This document shows, one piece after another, positions 1-12,039 of a DNA stretch of 64,000 bases. The first letter of the stretch is position 1. Each line of letters opens with the position of its first letter. The stretch comes from Diphasiastrum complanatum. Its lineage: Eukaryota; Streptophyta; Lycopodiopsida; Lycopodiales; Lycopodiaceae. Location of the stretch: positions 47,614,617 through 47,678,616 of the forward strand of contig CM055097.1 in NCBI GenBank assembly GCA_029204225.1, written 5' to 3'. Position numbers and translations under genes: made by a program. The notes under the pieces were generated by a model. That model was not told the origin of the DNA, did not search any database, and worked only from the letters and a program-made list of their open reading frames with translations.

Positions 1-3000
1 TAGGTGGCAAATATGGCAGACATTGTAGGAGTTGGGGTACATTTTAATGCATTTGTTCGCTGGGGAGACAAGGTAAGGTTTTAGATCTGACATACTTCTG
101 TAGTTGTATTTGTGCCATTTATGCTATTTGAATACAAAAAATTGCACCACTGGCTTTAGATTTTGATTTCCTTCTAACCTGTGCATTGCAGACCATCAAA
201 TATGGTGTTATTGGCCTAGATAGTCTGGTTCAAGATATTTTTACATGGAAAGCTCTTTACATAAGTGGTCGCCTTCAAAAGCCAGTGGGTCACTGGATCG
301 AATTCTTCTTGGAAATTTGCTACTACAGCTGATCATTAATTTTGGGTTAAATCATAGCATGATTGATTTTTGCAACCCCATAAAGTACTTTTTTTCCTTG
401 CCAGACTGGTAACTGTGCCTATTTATGGAGCTTGTAGCTTTGAAAAATTTTCTAATAGAAAAAAAAATGCCTTTTTAATTTTAGGGCATTCAATGGTACC
501 GTATATCCCTACGTTCACTTCACTTAAATATGCATAGGCTTATTCATCATACGATTATTTTTGATATCTGGTCCTTAGGATGACGTTTTGCTATTGTGAA
601 TGATCTTTCTTCAGTATTTATAATTTTTGTACCTTTGATGTTTAGAAGCTTTGAAAAAGCAATGATTTAATACCGATGATCTGACCAATGCATCCTTTGC
701 AGGTCCGTGTCATTGTGGATAACGCTGGACTGGAAAAGGCAAACAGAGTGAATCTTCAAGCAGCAGTCTGTGCTGCATTGCTGCTACTGCCACAAGAATT
801 CTCAGAGGTGATTCCACAACATCTAGTTCACACCGTGACAATTTTGTGTCTAGAAACTCAGGCCAAATATGCTAGCCTCACAATCAAGTTTTGATATGTA
901 AGTTTTACTCCAAGATAGTTGTGGCTAAATTTGTTTTCTCAGAGGCACTTCTACAACATCCATTGTGTTGAGTTTCTTTCTTCACATATTATAGAGCTAC
1001 AATTGATTTCTACTTCCTTCACAATTGCCAATCTTGAAGTAAGCATGTTTTTTGTAAACTGTAATTAGACGTTGATGAAGCACTTGAATTGCACGTCTTC
1101 TTCCTTTTCTTCTTACAGTACAATTTTTTTTAATCCAAAGCTAACACACTTTAGGTGGTGTTGCAGAAACATCACGATTGATCTGAGACTTACATTCCCA
1201 GTGTTATTTTGGCCTACAGGTGATTGGCAGTAACCTAAATGTCCGAACTATGAACGTGAAACAAGAATCATAATCAATAAAGATAGATTGTAGAATTCCA
1301 TGCAAATGAAAAATCTTTGACAAGAACAATCATGCGCACCGCTTTGTAGTAAGAGTGACTCGAACATGAATGAGATGTGCCTGCCTCAAAAGCCCATCGA
1401 CAACAACCTAACAACTGTCACGACTGTACTGGGTCTTAGGAAGTCCGAGTATGAAATTCATGGACTGACTAAGAGGAATATGCTAATGCTATAGGGGGAC
1501 CAAGTGTACTATGTTCCGGAACCTTTCGGAAATTTTGGACGTTTATTAGTACCCCTAATGTTGCCATTTAGGATTAATTGGGATTATTGGGCCATGCCTG
1601 CTTGCTAATTCTAGGGGCCCTTACCTATATTTAGTATAGTCAAGTTAGAATTTAGCTAGACTCAAGTTCGAGATTGTAGTGCTTGATTTGAAGCACAAGT
1701 TTTGCTATGGATAGGTGTTGGTGCTTTTTACCATATAGACATTAACTAGGCAATTGCTTTTAGGCTGCTTGTCTGCGTTCTATACCACATGTTCTTCTTC
1801 CAAGAAGACCGTCCACTTCCTAATCTAATCTTCCAAAACTCTGTCTGTTGTGAAGCTCTCCAGGAATCTACGGTCACCGAAGGGAATTTTGGTCTCACCC
1901 TAATATTCCTAAAGTTGATAGATTAAGAAAGAGAAAAGAATGTGTAGGAATTTTATCCATTGAAGAACAAATTTGATACAATGATTAATTATTCGTGCAA
2001 ATAAAAGTTGCAATTAATTCTCCTTACATTTTTTTTAGTTGAATTAATCTTGCAAATTTTTTGGTTCTTTCAATATGCATCTCAAAGTCAAATTTCGGAA
2101 TAAGCTCTGCTCATTGGGGATCCATGACTAGGATGCTTAACCCATAAAACCAAAGGGAATTGGATGGTAGACAAACCTACCCAACCAAACCTAGATCGAA
2201 CAGATCTAGCCCCCAAGCTATGGACCGATCAATGCTCAATAGGAGAGAGATGTCACTCCGGCAGCGTACTGCTACAATTACCAAAATCAGGCATACACTA
2301 GTGAGAGCCCAAGGGGTATAAACTAGTGAGAGCCCAATGGGTATACTTATACCCTCCAAAGCCCATGCACCACTGGTAGTGCACTGTGACACCTCATTGG
2401 ACACATCAGCAGCCTAATTGGGCCACCTCATCCACTTCTCCTATGAGTCACTGATAGACCCATACAAATCCACCATCTTGAGTTATAGGCCTCCAACCAT
2501 TAATTGTGACCATAAATCCATGAGGGCCGCAATCCCTCATAATCATAATTAATTTAACCCAAGGGAGTTGGCTCAATTGGTTAACGCTTGACATCCAAAG
2601 TTTCTTTGGTCTCAAGTTCGAGCCTTCCATTGGAAACGAAGAAGCATAATCATAATTAATTTACAGGTCGAGGTAGGCCTACTTACCTCCTTACGGGATA
2701 ATAGTCCGAGATCAGTCTGAGCGTGGGCATGACAATAAATAGTAGCTAGGAACCCTTTCTCATGAATAGAGTACCGTTGCTCATAAGAGTGAAGACATCA
2801 TGACTCGTAAGCAATGACACACTGGGACTGACGAAGTAAGGCGCCTAAACCAACAGAACTAGCATCAGTTTCAACAATGAACTTATGATCAAATTGAGGT
2901 AAACAAATGACAGATGAAGAGATAAACTCATAAAGACCAAGGTGAATATGAACAACAGTCTTATACTTATTAGAAGGGTGCATCCTAATCTGGTGGTATC

Positions 3001-6000
3001 TTGAACAAAGGTCAACTTTGGAAAATATCTTGGAAGTACCAAGCTGATAAAAATGGTTATCCATATGAGGAATGGGATACTAGTTCCAGATAGTCAACTT
3101 ATTCAAGGCTCTGTAGTCAATGCAAAGGCATTTTGTCCGATCATTTTTAGCAACAAGGAGTACAGGGGCACCAAAGGGATTAGCAATAATAAGGCCTTGA
3201 CGCAAAAGTGTAGAAATTTGGAACTGGACCTCATCACGCTTGACCCTACAATAAGGAGGACGGGAAGGAGGAGTGGAACCAAGAAGCAAATCAATGTGTT
3301 GGTTGATATATAACGTGATGGTGGCAGAGATGTAGGTTTCGAAAAGACATGAGCATACTGATGTAATAAATCAAAAATCACTTGAGTTACAAAAACCAAT
3401 GCCATCGTAGTAGAAGCAACAACTGAAGCACATTGGATACTTAAAAGAGCTGCACAATGAGCCTTTGGCAGGCGGCGCATAAACTGCTTCCTAGTAACTA
3501 GTTGGTAATCCCCTTGGGAATTGACACCAACCTGTGAATGGGCGATAGTACCATGTAAGAATGTAAGTGTCTGCTGAATCAAATCTAATGTCATAGCACC
3601 AAGTGAAGCAAAACCAATCAGCACCAAGGATGAGGTCATAGCGCTCCCTAGGTATCATGTAGAAGTGCACCTGTCTAATAAAGTCCCCAATACGATATTC
3701 CAACCCCTGAAACATCTGAGAGCTGGTAAATGGATGAGAACTCGCAACCTCAACACTGAGCATTTGTGAAGCAGGAACAGGTGAAGAAGGAATCCGGCTG
3801 GAAATGTAATTGCTGAGAAAAGAATGAGTACTTCCGCGACCAAGGCAATATACTCACGCCTAGTAATGCGCACGTAACTGAATAGAGCGAGGACCAGGAC
3901 GCTCAACCCAAGTAGCATAAGCAAGCTGAGCATGGCATGTAGCAGATAGGATATCAGTAGTAGGTAAAAAAATCTCAGCAGAGTCAGGTTCATCAAGGAT
4001 CTGGATATAAACATCAAACTCATCCATATCAACATCCTCACGGTAGAAAATAGCAGTGATAGTGGTAGGGTTCTGAGGTAAAAGTGTAAGAAGAGGCTAC
4101 CTCCAAAGGCCTAGCATGAATGATCTCGATGTATGAAAGCCCACCATAAGCTTAGTCTTCTATATATTGACTTCCAACTCCCACAATTCTATTTATGGCC
4201 CATGAGATCCTTTCAATTTTTTTCTCCTTTTCATGTATTATCATTTTCTCAAAGTTTGAGCCACACATATGCTTGCTCTTTTCTTTCGGGATATATTTTT
4301 ACTCACTGTATTGATTCAGCTTTTCCCATTTGTGATTCTTTTTGCAGGAAGACCTCTATACCACAATTTGCAGTCTGTCTTACATGGGAGACGTTCGTTT
4401 GTTTTTTGCAGAAGATAGAAACAAGGTACAAAACAAATCACAAGGTTATTTCATCTGATGCAACTGAATGTGATTTCACATCTTGTTCCGCCGTATATTA
4501 CTACATCAGATTTAGTCTCATGGCAGTTTGGTACATAGTGAGACATTTTGATTGTGCACATTTAGGGGACTTGCACCTGTAATGTAAGCCTGTATGAGCT
4601 TGTAGTCATGTTTATTGAAATGGGCTGCAGTGCAGAGATAGAAATAGGTTGGTGACATCCTAATTTTTGAAATTCTGCTAGCAACTTCAAGATTGACTGT
4701 CACTTTCTAAAACCTACAGGTCAGAAAAATAGTACGGGGAAGTTCTATGAAGTTTCACAAGCTCTATCAAGAGTCACTCTACCAAATGGCAGCTATGAAG
4801 ATGTTGGAGTTGCCTTCTGGCTTTGGCAAGGAACCTCATATGAAGTTGGTTCAAGTTAGGTCATGACTTTCAACTGTCCCTCTCTTTTGCTGAATTGGGT
4901 TATGCGCACGTATGGTCTCTGTTTGTACAGATGATTGAGATACCTATCACAGAATTTTGCATTTTGTTTTCTTGACTGTTTTTTGTTCTATTATACTCGA
5001 GGCTCTTTTTCAAAGGACCTTGCTTCACTAGGTTCTCCCTCAAAGAAAAACGCAAAACTTCAATAGTAAAGCTACAAAAGTGAGGGAATCCATTCATTGG
5101 CTCCAGAGGCTCCATGCCGTACTTGTAGATCCTCGTACTTGTAGATCTCCTTCACGAAAAGGTCCGATGATATGAAGGCCTGATGATATAATGGCCAAAA
5201 TAGGACCCAAATGGTATCAATACAGTTTCAGGGGTTCCAAATGCAATCAATATTTTGAAGTTTCTTGATGAAGCAAACTGCTGATCTTCAATGCTGTCCA
5301 ATTTGCCAAAGTCAGTAGTCGAGTTGCTGTCAACTAAATTTGTTGGACACAATATGTGCTACACACAAACAGGAAGATTTGAAAATAGATGCCAAAAGAA
5401 AATGTTGGAAGATAAATAAGCCGGAAGAAAATGCCACAAAACAAAGACAAAAATTAAGCATGTGCCTCACAAATGAAGAATGTGCCACACAACGATTGCA
5501 AGATGTCATGTTGGAAAGACGTCAGGAGAAAGTTATCACATACAAGGGAAGGAGGTAAAGTTCAAAACTATGTGAGAGTATAGTGTTGGCTCTCCTCATA
5601 ATTAGCAATTCCTTTGTAAGGAAAATATTTGAGGTATCTCAAATAAGTTGATAAGTACATGTTCAAACAATGGCTGATACTCATGAGTGGCTATGACTTG
5701 TATAGCAAATTTTGTCCTCAACGTGTCATCATCACAGTCTTCTTGCCAATGTCAAAACTCCCAAACTGATGCAACAGCATGCACTGTACTTCTGTTGATA
5801 AGTGTTTGAGCCAAAGAAAAAAAAGACAAGAAAAGTCAACTCTTACAATGAGGGGGTGCCTACTATGTATGAGCAAGGCTTGATAGACCTCAAGTTTATA
5901 CGAGTATGCGTGCTGGTAGTATCTGCCAAAGCGATAAATTTTCTTAACTCCTATTTGTATGTGCTAGTGTGCCATAAAAAATCTATACATACAGTGGCAT

Positions 6001-9000
6001 CTGTGTCATCAGTATGAATCAAGTGAAGCATGAAATTAGAACAATCACTAGCACAATGAAACACAATTTTCTTGGTCTGATGTAGCACTCTCAAATGAAG
6101 TGCATTGGCGAAGAAAAATAGGTCACATATTACCTACTTGAAAGGACTACCTAGACTGTACTGGAGGGGCTTGAGTAGGCTGTGTACTATAATTATACAC
6201 CAGATGGGTAAGAAGCTTGGCCAAGAATGAAGGTATACATTTTGTTTTTCCATGTAGATGGATGAAAAAATTGAACATCAAGTTTATCTGAACAAGCAAT
6301 AAACTGAAATCATAGTTTCACAAAAACGCGTTTCTGGGAAAAAAACGTTTTTAGAAATGCGTTTCTGGATCCAGAATTGCCGGAGAAAAAATAAAACAGA
6401 TATTCATGATACTGCATTGCCTTGCAGGTTATACTAAACTGTGCCTTTCTTAGTTCTCCCTCAAAGAAACTCATTTCTCTATCAGTAAAAGCTACCAAAC
6501 GAGGACCCATCAATGGTATTCATAGTTTCCAATTAAAGTTTCCAGCCTCTCATGAGGGTTGGGGCACCCACGACTCAAGGTCTCCTTTGTAGAACTGCGG
6601 TTGGATCCTAGATGTTGTGACAGTGGTTCAGATGGGATTTAAATGATCGACATATTTTTTAGGTTCCAAATGCAGCTAATTAAGGCCCTAACTACCAAAA
6701 CAATCGAAAAAGCCAATAAACCCTTACTAGACATCCTAACTCTTCACTATTTAACATAATCAATGTTGTCAACATTCGATTGAGTCATGATAGCTTTTGA
6801 TTGAATAGCCACATCAAGTTTTTGATGATGATCCTGCAGCAAAGGTTGCAATCACATCAATGGGCTTCTCCCTTAAGGTCTTGTGATTAGGTTAACTTGA
6901 TGTCGAGGTTAGTTGTGTTGTAGCTGAACCTGAGAATGGTAACTAGCAAGAATGAGAGTACTCCAGAAGTTTAAGCCAACTGGCATCATAGGCCTCATTG
7001 GACCCAATAGTAGCTCTAAATGAATTGACAGAAAAGATATCAAAAGTAACACGACAAGCCATTCTAGACTTTTATCATTGGCAGAATCCAACAACGATTG
7101 ATGCACCTAAACTGGAGCACATTGTACCCGAAACATTCGGCAACCTACATACATGTATTGCCCTTAATTAATGCTCAGAAACATGTTTCTAGAAACGCAA
7201 TGCAACTATGATTGAAATAATGCCCGAGAAATGAAATCAGAAAATGAAATGTGAGAGACCCAAAATTCTATGTGCTCTAGAACTTGCCCAACCTGATTCA
7301 AATATTTGGTCACTTCTTTCCCACCAATATGATAGTAGCAAGCTGAATTTCCAACAAATTGATGTTTTGGTACATTTTAAAATATATTTACACCTCCAAA
7401 GAACCTGGAAATGATAGTTAATCATACTCTATACCAAGAATCTTGTATAAGTGAGGATACATATGCTAAATCTCAATTGATTGGTTTTCACAACAGTTAC
7501 CGTGGAAAACCGTACTGCTTAGTTGCATAGGTTGATGTTTTGCATAAGCAGTTATATGTGAATGAAAATTTAGTTAAAGACTATAAAAAAGAGGCCTTTT
7601 TTTAGTCCAAGAGGGCTTTATCTAGGCCACCAATTCAAATTATGCCATAACATCAATCGTTTGCCTTTTGACTTTGATGTTTGTCTAAAGAGAATAGTAA
7701 AAACATTTTTTTGCTATATGATATTGTAATCTTAGATGTTGAGAACTCTTCTAGCCAAAGAGCATCACATCCCCCCCTTATGGATCATCGAGACTCGTCA
7801 ACTTCCCCATGAAAGTTTTGGCAAGATATTTATCGTCTAGTTTAAATTCACCCACAACAATGCCAAACCTTTCATAATGAACTTCATAATCCAAATTCAA
7901 ATGCTTCAAGAGATGGAGACTTCTAAGGATCTTATGTAGGAAATTGGCAAGTTGGTTATTTAATCTTTCATATTTTTCTTATATATGACCTTTCTTTCAA
8001 GCATAGAAGGCCACTCCAACATCATTTGTATTTATACTTCCTTTTTTCTTTCATAGTGAGTAATGACAATGTTGGTAATTTGCCAATGACTAGCAAATTC
8101 CATGTTCGCTCATTTTTGACAACCAAAACAATGATGTGAACATATTTGGGAACTTTTGTGGACTTATTTAAAGAAATCAAGTTTTGTACTTTTTGTCTTT
8201 TGCAATCTCATGAGTGTTGACATTTTCTTTTCTTGTATTTCTTTTCTAGAAGCTTTTCCTTCTTTGTGTCATTTGTAGATATTGTCTTCTCATTCTTGTC
8301 TAACTCAATGTATAAGGCAGACATGATTTATTTTTTGAATTTCTTTGGAAGGATCATCACTTTGTTGTAAATGAAAAAGTTTTTTGCACTTTGACATGAG
8401 AATTAGCTAATAGGATGTGTTTCTTACCCAACATTTGTTAGCCCAATCAAGTGATGTGTTTTATTTCTTCATTTGTTAGCCCAAGCAAGTGGTTTGTTTT
8501 ATTTCTTCTTTTGCCAAGGCCATATATCTATAAAGAAAAGTTTGAATACAGTAAGATCATCTCTAAGTATCTCCTGTTGCTCTTCCCTGACAAAGATCGA
8601 AATTGACAAAAAGCCAAAATTTATCCTATTTTTGAAGGCTAGGCTTTGTAAGTAGAGGAGTTTCAAAATGTTATACTTTCTTAGATGTTTCATGCTAGTC
8701 ATACGTATTTGTGTATATCAGTTAGCAACCATGTAGCCTCACCACGCTCTACTTTTTTTTTTTTTTGCCTAAACATTATGTGATCCATGATTTGCACTCA
8801 ATTAGCATTTTTGCTAGCTTGTTCTAGTAAGGTCTATCAATCTTTATCATTCTAAACTCAAAGTATGATAGCAATAGGTGTTTGCTTTTTTAATTTTCAA
8901 TAGCCTTTAATGCTAAACGATGACATTTGTCCAGGATGTTAGCACTCCGGCTCTATGTTCCTTAATTACCTCGCTTCCCTCCATTGTACTACAGAAAATG

Positions 9001-9380
9001 GCCATTCAATCTGGAGTCAAGCCAGAATTATTGATCAATGGTAATGTTCTAATGTCATTCTTTTTTATTGGGAGATGAATTCATTTGGGCTCAATGCCTC
9101 ATCACCCCTTTGCATAAAGTTTTTTATATTATAGTTGAAATTCCATAACTTATCATTGTATATCTAACCATATATTGTTGAATATGTAGGCAATGAAGAA
9201 GTTCTCAATTTGTTGCAAAGGCATCATAGGCCAACAAGACTTGTACAACAAGCGATTAGTGGCATAGTTAGGACATCAAGCTTTAGACAAATGCTTTCGG
9301 GGTTCTTTGCATCTGGGAGTGCTAATGCCACGCATTATGTGATTAAAAAGATATCTAAGGCTTGGTATTCAAGACATTAA
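1..9380 (+). CDS. TAM41: TAM41-like mitochondrial phosphatidate cytidylyltransferase, 3' part of gene (7 exons)
   Basis: The family makes CDP-diacylglycerol from phosphatidate and CTP at the inner mitochondrial membrane, for cardiolipin synthesis. Exons read from the sequence are 4-72, 192-284, 703-807, 4348-4425, 4720-4854, 8935-9040 and 9190-9380 (stop TAA 9378-9380). All junctions are GT-AG and phases agree, giving 258 codons without a break. Family blocks in order are [96 protein letters not shown] and the C-terminal [11 protein letters not shown]. The N-terminal nucleotidyltransferase catalytic part lies left of the window. Introns 3 (3.5 kb) and 5 (4.1 kb) are swollen by repeats, but the exons look functional. 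The donor after 284 (GTGGGT) is weak. Identity rests on Tam41/Mmp37 family patterns recalled from knowledge. Confidence 0.88.
1490..2230. repeat. Probable LTR relics in TAM41 intron 3
   Basis: The stretch from about 1490 to 1800 reads like LTR-derived noncoding DNA and has no ORF. Bases 2165-2230, read on the minus strand, match part of the LTR at 18100-18516: both contain the block GCTTGGGGGCTAGATC followed by a GATCTAGGTTTGGTTGGGT block. The second part is therefore an old antisense fragment of the same LTR family (here called D). The boundaries of the first part are not resolved. Confidence 0.4.
2297..2346. repeat. 25-bp tandem duplication
   Basis: Two adjacent copies (2297-2321 and 2322-2346) begin ACTAGTGAGAGCCCAA and differ at about two bases. 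They lie in TAM41 intron 3 beside the LTR D fragment. No coding role is visible. Confidence 0.75.
2557..2644 (+). mobile_element. Short tRNA-derived SINE with perfect 19-bp target duplication
   Basis: The element starts with a tRNA-like head. An A box TGGCTCAATTGG is at 2569-2580 and a B-box-like AGTTCGAGCC is at about 2615-2624. Identical 19-bp sequences starting CATAATCATAATT flank it at 2538-2556 and 2645-2663, the hallmark of LINE-assisted insertion. At 88 bp it is near the lower size limit for a SINE. It lies in TAM41 intron 3, in the gene's orientation. It is too degenerate around the anticodon region to be a tRNA gene. Confidence 0.8.
2720..4085 (-). mobile_element. Ty3-gypsy pol fragment (protease, RT, RNase H), broken
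   Basis: Read on the minus strand from about 4085 down, the order is: protease region with [12 protein letters not shown] and [13 protein letters not shown] (about 3860-3610), RT start with [23 protein letters not shown] and CIDYRALNK (3290-3090), RT core with [20 protein letters not shown], then RNase H with [20 protein letters not shown]. At about 2920 the text jumps from GLYEF in RT straight to RNase H, so most of the RT palm and thumb is deleted. The expected protease aspartate before GSTHSF appears changed (LGRGSTHSF). Several frameshifts make it inactive. It lies antisense in TAM41 intron 3. Confidence 0.85.
4855..8934 (+). other. TAM41 intron 5, 4.1 kb, repeat-filled
   Basis: No TAM41 exon is missing here, because the flanking exons join in phase. 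It holds two diverged copies of one repeat (about 5021-5100 and 6441-6520; both have TTCTCCCTCAAAGAAA and a downstream AGCTAC block) and a minus-strand gag-like relic at 7770-8360. The rest shows no coding or structural signal that I can support. Confidence 0.6.
7770..8360 (-). mobile_element. Degenerate gag-like relic with decayed zinc knuckle
   Basis: On the minus strand, bases 7970-7770 give an open stretch containing [18 protein letters not shown] and ending KLTSLDDP before a stop. It is preceded by a stretch that keeps the KKGHI core of a CCHC knuckle but has lost its cysteines to substitutions and stops. Further upstream the translation is Lys-rich. This fits a retroelement gag C terminus, but the family is not identifiable and the call is inference from pattern only. 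Confidence 0.35.
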
Positions 9381-9381
9381 A

Positions 9382-9384
<3 letters not shown>

Positions 9385-9448
<64 letters not shown>
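9385..9448 (+). repeat. (CT)n microsatellite directly after the TAM41 stop codon
   Basis: About 32 CT units begin five bases after the TAA at 9378-9380, so the TAM41 3' UTR would start with a UC-rich run. A second short CT block at 9499-9511 is the far side of a SINE insertion. Confidence 0.95.
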
Positions 9449-9452
<4 letters not shown>

Positions 9453-9453
9453 G

Positions 9454-9498
9454 CTTCTTGGTTTCCAAGGGGAGGCTCGAACCTGAGACCAAAGAAAT
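9454..9498 (-). mobile_element. Truncated SINE inserted in the CT repeat
   Basis: The minus strand reads TTTCTTTGGTCTCAGGTTCG, then a GAGCCT block and GGAAACCAAGAAG. This matches the 3' half of the SINE at 2557-2644, including the B box. The sequence CTCTCTCTCTCAAATG is repeated on both sides (ending at 9453 and 9517), giving a target duplication of about 18 bp. The 5' head with the A box is missing. Confidence 0.75.
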
Positions 9499-9517
9499 TC
9501 TCTCTCTCTCTCAAATG

Positions 9518-10640
9518 ACCTCACAAAGAATCAATACACTACTTTTTACAATTGCCCTTTTTGCATATTTGATGTCTTTATTAGTTACATACGTGTATCA
9601 TATATTAAACATTTAAATGATCGGTATTGCATGGATTTATAACATAGACAAAGGATTGTTTGTTGATAGCTCAAAGTAATTAAAAAAAAGGGCTATTTGC
9701 TCGAAGAAAATAATGGACTATCCGATTAATGACTTTGGTAAATGTAAATGGTAGCTTGATTCGTCTATGAAAGTATGGACAATTATTGGTACTTTCAATA
9801 TCAGGTCTTAGATGCCCCACATGTAGTTACCAAGGGGTTAGTTAGCCAACCATTAGCCTAACTAAGGCAAATGGCGCCCCTACTTGTTGTTAGGGTTAAT
9901 GGTTGTCATTTAGTTAAATGAGAGGACTAACGGTAGTATACAGTAAACATATGCCATTTTTATGGAGACCTCTTGAGATCCTTTAGCCATTGGTCGAGCC
10001 ATAACAATTGAACAAAGGGGAAAGTTGAGATCATTTACTTGGATGGACTCCTAGATGCTCACTTTCATCCCAATCTTTATAAACAAAAAATTTTATTAAA
10101 CAAGGAGTGGTCTAGAGTCCCATTTTTTTAATTCTCTTGACATTTGGATAATTTGTGATAAAAATACCATCAACTATAAAATTCCTCAATGGCTGACAAT
10201 TAAATTCCACAAGGACTTGCAATCAATCAAAAGAAACTCATGTGTTTAGTTCCTCATAATGAGAAGAAACATTGTTATTGAAAGGATTGAATATCTATTA
10301 TTGTACAATATGGTCCCTTTGTGAGGATTGTATGGTTCGTTTTTCAAAAATCAAGGGAGGTCTTTTGTGTATACTTCTTTAAATGGTGTAAAAACGATTG
10401 ATTGTCTTATGAAAAAACACAAAAGCCTCCTTAAGATAATCATCAATCTAATTTTGATTTCTTATTGTGTAAGATTTCATAATCATCTAGAAGTTGAGAA
10501 CTAACCTATTGTCAAAATATTTCTAAAAATCATATGCTCGCACAAACATGCTGATTCGAAGCATATAGCAGATCGTAGGGAAGCTAATTTTGCAAGGAAA
10601 ATTCATGCACAATTAACAGACAAAGAACAAACACAGAATG
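9518..10640. other. Non-coding stretch
   Basis: Presumed TAM41 3' flank. No exon-like ORF, LTR boundary or repeat array is visible. Confidence 0.4.
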
Positions 10641-10643
<3 letters not shown>

Positions 10644-10707
<64 letters not shown>

Positions 10708-10942
10708 AGGCCCCAGGAGGTAGAAGGGAGGAGAGGCAGCAACGAGCGAGGACGGGGCAACGAGAGGAGAGGAAAGGCAGAAGCAAGCGAGGACAGACAA
10801 CGAGAGGAGAGCAGCTCCAGCGGAGAGAGAGCAGAGAGGAAAGGCAGCAGCAGCGAGCGAGGACAGCCAGCTAGCAAGGCAGCAGCGAGGAGAGGCAATA
10901 ACAACAGCGAGGGAGGTCGGTGCAGAGGAGAGCCAAGGAGGG

Positions 10943-11013
<71 letters not shown>
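10644..11013. repeat. Two (GA)n arrays joined by GA-rich DNA
   Basis: Pure GA runs at 10644-10706 and 10945-11013 enclose a purine-rich segment with irregular GAGGACAGC / GAGAGGAG motifs. Long open frames across this region encode Arg-Glu or Ser-Leu runs and result only from the absence of stops in the repeat; I do not call them genes. Confidence 0.95.
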
Positions 11014-11014
<1 letters not shown>

Positions 11015-11205
11015 ACGTGTCATGTGGGCCAAGCCACGTGTCAGTTTGGCTAAAAAAATTTCGATCACGTGTCGCGCAACATGTGTTTCGACATGTTGAT
11101 GTGGCATGGCACGTGCCTTGTGGTCCATGCCAAGTGTCAAGTTGGCTAGAAAATTTTTGAACACGTGTCATGCACCATGTGTTTTGACATGTTGATGTGG
11201 CATGA
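11014..11205. repeat. 96-bp tandem repeat (2 copies plus start of a third) with G-boxes
   Basis: Copies are 11014-11109 and 11110-11205, and a third starts at 11206. Each has CACGTG or close variants, then a TTGGCTA block, a run of A/T, another CACGTGTC and CATGTTGATGTGGCATG. CACGTG is the plant G-box palindrome recognised by bZIP and bHLH factors, but no gene start is nearby. The array abuts the second GA run exactly. Confidence 0.85.
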
Positions 11206-11599
11206 CACATGTCGTGAACATACTCACCGGTGGTATGTATACCATGTCCGTGTCGAGCGCGTATTGGTCGACTAAACGTTTTTCCAAATAGTGGGAACAT
11301 ATTGTCAAAATTTAGAAGAAGTCATTTACAATTTCCATTTGTGATTAGTCTTGGCATTGGAGAGAAGATTTGATAGCAAGCCACTAAAGAGAGTTTTGAT
11401 CTTTTATTTGCATGTTTAGATGTGATCATTAAACATTTTGAGAGCTCAAAAAAAATCTTTTTGGTTAAATCTCATCCTTTTGTGTTTATCAAGTGTAGTC
11501 GATATTGTGGTCAAATTCTAGTGATTTCTATATGATCAAAGTTTAAAATTGGTTGTAATTTTGATATTGATAGATATAGATATGATCTAATCTCGTGTG

Positions 11600-11815
11600 A
11601 AAATTTGAGGAACTTTATTTTCAAAGAGTTCTGTGATTAAAATGACATCAAGGAGGAGTACTCATGCCCTTATACACCTCAACAAAATGGAGTGGCCAAG
11701 AAAAAGAACCTCACCCTTTTATGAATTGCTTTTAAAAGAAAAGCCAAACGTAAGTCATTTGAGTATCTTTGGATCCATTTGCTTTGTGCATGTTCCCTTG
11801 GATTAGCATTCATTT
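11600..11815 (+). mobile_element. Copia integrase fragment
   Basis: Translation gives FKEFCD, a stop, then KEEYSCPYTPQQNGVAKKKN. This is the conserved copia integrase core around YTPQQNGVAERKNRT. It is truncated on both sides and carries stops. Confidence 0.7.
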
Positions 11816-12039
11816 TGTTGAAAGAACAGTACAAAGGACCATAAAAGAACCTACATAAGGCTCCAAGAGTGATTGATTGACACACCTATCCAATGCAAAA
11901 TTAACATTCAACTTCATTTTCTTGTCATATAAAGTACTAAACATCATCAATCTTAAAGATAAGAAAGAAGTCATTTCATGTCTTTTAATACTATCTAAGA
12001 AGGATTTAGATAGTAGACTCTCCAACGCTCTTCACCCTT

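Noticed and set aside
688-894. A separate 68-aa gene
   Set aside because: It is TAM41 exon 3 (703-807) read through its splice donor into the intron.
2557-2644. A tRNA gene
   Set aside because: Only the A and B boxes are tRNA-like; the arms do not pair and the flanking target duplication shows it is a SINE.
10584-11300. Long ORFs on both strands over the GA arrays (Ser-Leu or Arg-Glu repeats)
   Set aside because: They result only from stop-free dinucleotide repeats; no start context or domain supports a protein.
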